DNA of 64,000 nt from Pycnopodia helianthoides (lineage: Eukaryota; Echinodermata; Asteroidea; Forcipulatida; Asteriidae), in NCBI GenBank assembly GCA_032158295.1, contig CM063248.1, positions 17,346,787-17,410,786 on the forward strand. Direction: 5' to 3'. Position numbers and translations under genes: made by a program. The notes under the pieces were generated by a model. The model had not been told where the DNA came from. It did no database searches and was given only the letters and a program-made list of their open reading frames with translations. Numbering within the stretch: the stretch's first letter is position 1; each line of letters starts with the position of its first letter. Positions 61,201-64,000 of the stretch are shown piece after piece.

Positions 61201-62180
61201 AATGGCTTACGCATGAACGGCACTGGTGTTATTGGAATTCGCTGCATTCTTTGTGTGGATTTACGATCAGGCTAGAAATGACCATGGGGGCCATCGGTGT
61301 GAAGACTTCGGCTTCATACAGTCTGGGATGTAGACCTGTGAGGCCTTCCTTTTGCGGATCTTTTCTTTTAGATAAATCGAACTGTTGAGATTTCGCGGAC
61401 TTCCCAATCATGACAAATGGCCACGCCGAAAACGAGGCAGCCAGAGAAAGACACTGGTCGCCTCTTGTAGTATTTTTGTCACAGGAGCCCCCCCCCCCAA
61501 AAAAAATATATTCACAGCTAAATTAAAAGGTTTTGTCGACGTTTCCTCGTGAAAGACGATGAGTGTTTAAAAAAATTACCCTCAAATAAAACTGTGAAAA
61601 TCTAGGACATTGAACTTATCATGTCTAGCTTTCACCCAAACGTTTCAAGCATTTTTTTCCGGAGTAGGTGTACAAATGCAAACGGTAGAAGCCTTCATGA
61701 GTGGACGAAGCTTCACCGTAGGGTGCCAATTATTTGAAGTTACCACAAACCCTGGTTTCCTGGGAATATTTTGTGATGCCACTTCTCATCACGAACCTTC
61801 AAACCACGAGAGTTCAAACTTTCCAGTCTCTCAAGCTATAGCGAGCAATGTGTGTTGTGTTATCTCCATCACGATGCGATGGGATGGGATGGGTTCAATT
61901 GAAATACCTCTACTTTGTGTATAGTGCACATTCTCGAGGAGGGACCGCCGTTGAAAAGTTACGGTGATTTGGGGGAAATAATTATACACGTGAGGTCGTG
62001 TTAAAACAGCAGGGTGGAAAAAACAATGTCAGAGGTGAACAACGTCTTTTTAAGGCCAAGGGCTTGCGCACTGCGTCAGGGCCACTGCGCGTGTAAACGC
62101 TCGCGCACGTAAAAGCAGCGTGCTGATTGGTCCATCGTTCAACTGTTTGTTTTAGCCTCTGGTGCATAATGCTTAAGTAT
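58217..62180. other. Region upstream of gene C, no gene recognised
   Basis: Short frames only. None has a recognisable domain or convincing splice sites. It holds a C10 tract near 60545 and a C9 tract near 61490. Confidence 0.45.
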
Positions 62181-62246
62181 CTCTTTGAAATTGGGCCCTG
62201 TTTAAGCACTCAATTGAGCGCTTAAACAGGGCCCAATTTCAAAGAG
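62181..62246. repeat. 66 bp near-perfect palindrome
   Basis: The halves 62181-62213 and 62214-62246 are reverse complements at 32 of 33 positions (one A/G difference). They carry CTCTTTGAAATTGGGCCC and TGTTTAAGC and are centred on CAATTG with no spacer. Weaker complementarity continues outward (GCTTAAGTAT against TGCTTAAGCA). Confidence 0.92.
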
Positions 62247-62391
62247 CTGCTTAAGCACAAAATATTGCTTAACAATTGTCTGCTAAGCAGAAATGAGCAG
62301 GATACCAGTCACATGGTAGTTTGGCTGGTAAATATAATTTGGTTGTGCTTAGCTACGTTTTGTGCTTAAGCAGCTCTGTGTAGTCGGGCCC
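62229..62391. mobile_element. 163 bp MITE-like element
   Basis: Ends GGGCCCAATTTCAAAGAGC and GCTCTGTGTAGTCGGGCCC are imperfect inverted repeats. They are followed inward by TGCTTAAGCACAAAA and its complement TTTTGTGCTTAAGCA. The centre holds AGCAGGATACCAGTCACATG. I remember this family as frequent in echinoderm genomes. It overlaps the right half of the 66 bp palindrome, suggesting two inverted copies, one truncated. Confidence 0.75.
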
Positions 62392-64000
62392 AGATAAACA
62401 CGCAGATGGTTTTACAGTTATCATTACCTGCTTGTCACATGCAATTTCAGAAATGTTGAATGTTTTTGGTATACACTTCATTCATTATAGATGATGTAGA
62501 TTGCAGTTGTAGTTGTATGTACCGGTAAATTTTGGTTAAAGCCTTTAAGAAGGACCAGAACGAAATGGGTTGGTCTTTTTATTGACAGTGCAGTCAAATA
62601 TAAAAAGTTTCGTTAGTATTGCCTTGATGTAAATATTTTATACATCATAGCTCTTGTTTATTAACAGCATTTCAATTACATAACCGTTCGGCTCAACGTC
62701 TTGCGTAATAATGTGTCAATTTTCACAGAACGTCAAATCTTGCCAAGGGACTTTCTAAATTCAATGTTATAAATTGTTATTTAAATTAATATTCAGGTTT
62801 TTTAAGTAATCATTTTTTTTATTTTCGTTATTTGTTTTGAAAGTATTCCCACTTGTATTTGCCCCTATTTCGGCACTATTGCCGGCACCATCTTAATAGC
62901 GTCATTTTTCGGCACATTTCTGTGAACCTTTTTCGGCACAATGTATTCACACGTTTTTTTTCGGGAACTTGCTTCAAACGTTCATTTACTGCCATTAGCT
63001 GCGTTCTTCAGTGATCATCTACGAGTAAATAAGTCCTGATTTGAGTAGCGGGACCAAATTATTAAGAACTTGTATTTTCGTCTTGAGCAGAGCTTAAGAA
63101 TCCCCCACGGGTAGAAATTGTCGCGAGCGGCTGAAAATTAATCACGTATTATTTTTCAATATATAAATATTAACATTTCGGGAGTAATATTTCCGCAACA
63201 GTGGATGAAAACTTGTGTGGCTCTGTTTAATCAGTTCGAGAAAAGTAATTTAACGTCCCTTGTTAGCATTTTTTGTTTTCAAGCAAGACTTTCCACTCTA
63301 TACGGCCCAACCCCCCTGCTTCGCAACGCCAATAATGTTGTTTACACCATTCAGTGTAATATTTGTTCTGGCCTTTAGATTTGACCTCCGTCTGGTTGCT
63401 GGTATATAAAGTGATTGCAGGTTAGTGTAGTCTACCGTGTGAAGGCAAGGCCTTGGTCTGTGTTGAGATGTAATGACGCATGGAAACAAACGAAGTCATA
63501 TTTCAGCAGTAGAAACACTGGAAGCTTCATAAATCTATATGCGCAGAGTTCTTCTGGCCACGGCGGTGTAGAACATACTCCGACCTTCAGATTTGTAAAG
63601 AATACTTATGTATAAACATTATAGATCATGGAGTATGATATGTATTTCATTTCCACTTTAAGTTTGTAACACTATTGGCGCGAAAGCGTCCCAAGCGTAA
63701 ATATAGTGATACTTGAACTTTGATCAAAGACAGGAAAATCAGTGAATCAAACAAGAGGCCTAGTTTTCTTGTAAATCTTCGAGCCAAGTCACATGCATTT
63801 CAAGGCGACTTGGCTTTACCCTGGTCGTCGATGACCCCTCTTCTTGTACTCCCGTTGACCCGAGTGACCTCAGTGTATCCGTAGCGTGAGAAACTATCCC
63901 CAATAACCAGGGACCTTGGCACACACATACCCGTGATGGTGGATTGGAGGGCTTAAGTGAAAGTCTATTCAACGTTTACATGGTGATTGAATAGAACTTG
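62392..64000. other. No gene recognised
   Basis: AT-rich. TTTCGGCAC recurs at 62867, 62909 and 62930. Otherwise no repeat, exon or RNA gene supported. Confidence 0.45.

Overview
The window is animal nuclear DNA: AT-rich, with short exons, GT-AG introns of 0.14 to 16 kb, many simple repeats and many short inverted-repeat transposons. It is most likely from an echinoderm, probably a sea star. Several repeats resemble families I remember as very abundant in asteriid starfish: the TTAA-flanked element ending in CTGCCT at 50.05-50.41 kb, the GGAACATTACAGAATTGG element, and the GGGCCCAATTTC / AGCAGGATACCAGTCACA element at 62.2 kb. That taxonomic call comes from memory and was not searched.

Three genes can be assembled exon by exon with consistent splice sites and reading phases. 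Gene A (about 7.4-34.3 kb, plus) and gene B (41.9-49.2 kb, plus) are tandem paralogues of the PDGF/VEGF growth-factor family. Each has a signal peptide, a pro-region, an eight-cysteine knot split over exons 3 and 4, and a C-terminal tail of C-x10-C-x-C-x-C repeats like the Balbiani-ring-3 (BR3P) repeats of vertebrate VEGF-C and VEGF-D. Both have five coding exons and the same intron phases (0, 1, 0, 2), which points to tandem duplication. Gene B adds a long polar C-terminal extension. Gene C (54.76-57.17 kb, minus) encodes a type II Golgi carbohydrate sulfotransferase of the HNK-1/chondroitin 4-O class (Sulfotransfer_2), with both PAPS-binding motifs intact.

The rest is introns and intergenic DNA. 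It contains three large tandem arrays (about 70-80 bp units at 0.9-1.9 kb, 68 bp at 35.8-36.5 kb, 23 bp at 38.7-39.0 kb), five TTAA-flanked MITE-like elements, several other inverted-repeat elements, microsatellites and long G/C homopolymers. Intron 3 of gene A is almost wholly repeats. They include a ~112 bp tandem array that begins inside the exon and so copies the 5' splice site.

Functionally, genes A and B should be secreted ligands for a VEGFR/PDGFR-type receptor. Gene C would act in the Golgi on glycosaminoglycan or N-glycan chains. Nothing in the sequence shows that gene C works with the growth factors; they are simply neighbours. No viral gene, CRISPR array, rRNA or convincing tRNA gene was seen. 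Promoters, UTRs and polyadenylation sites cannot be fixed without transcript data.
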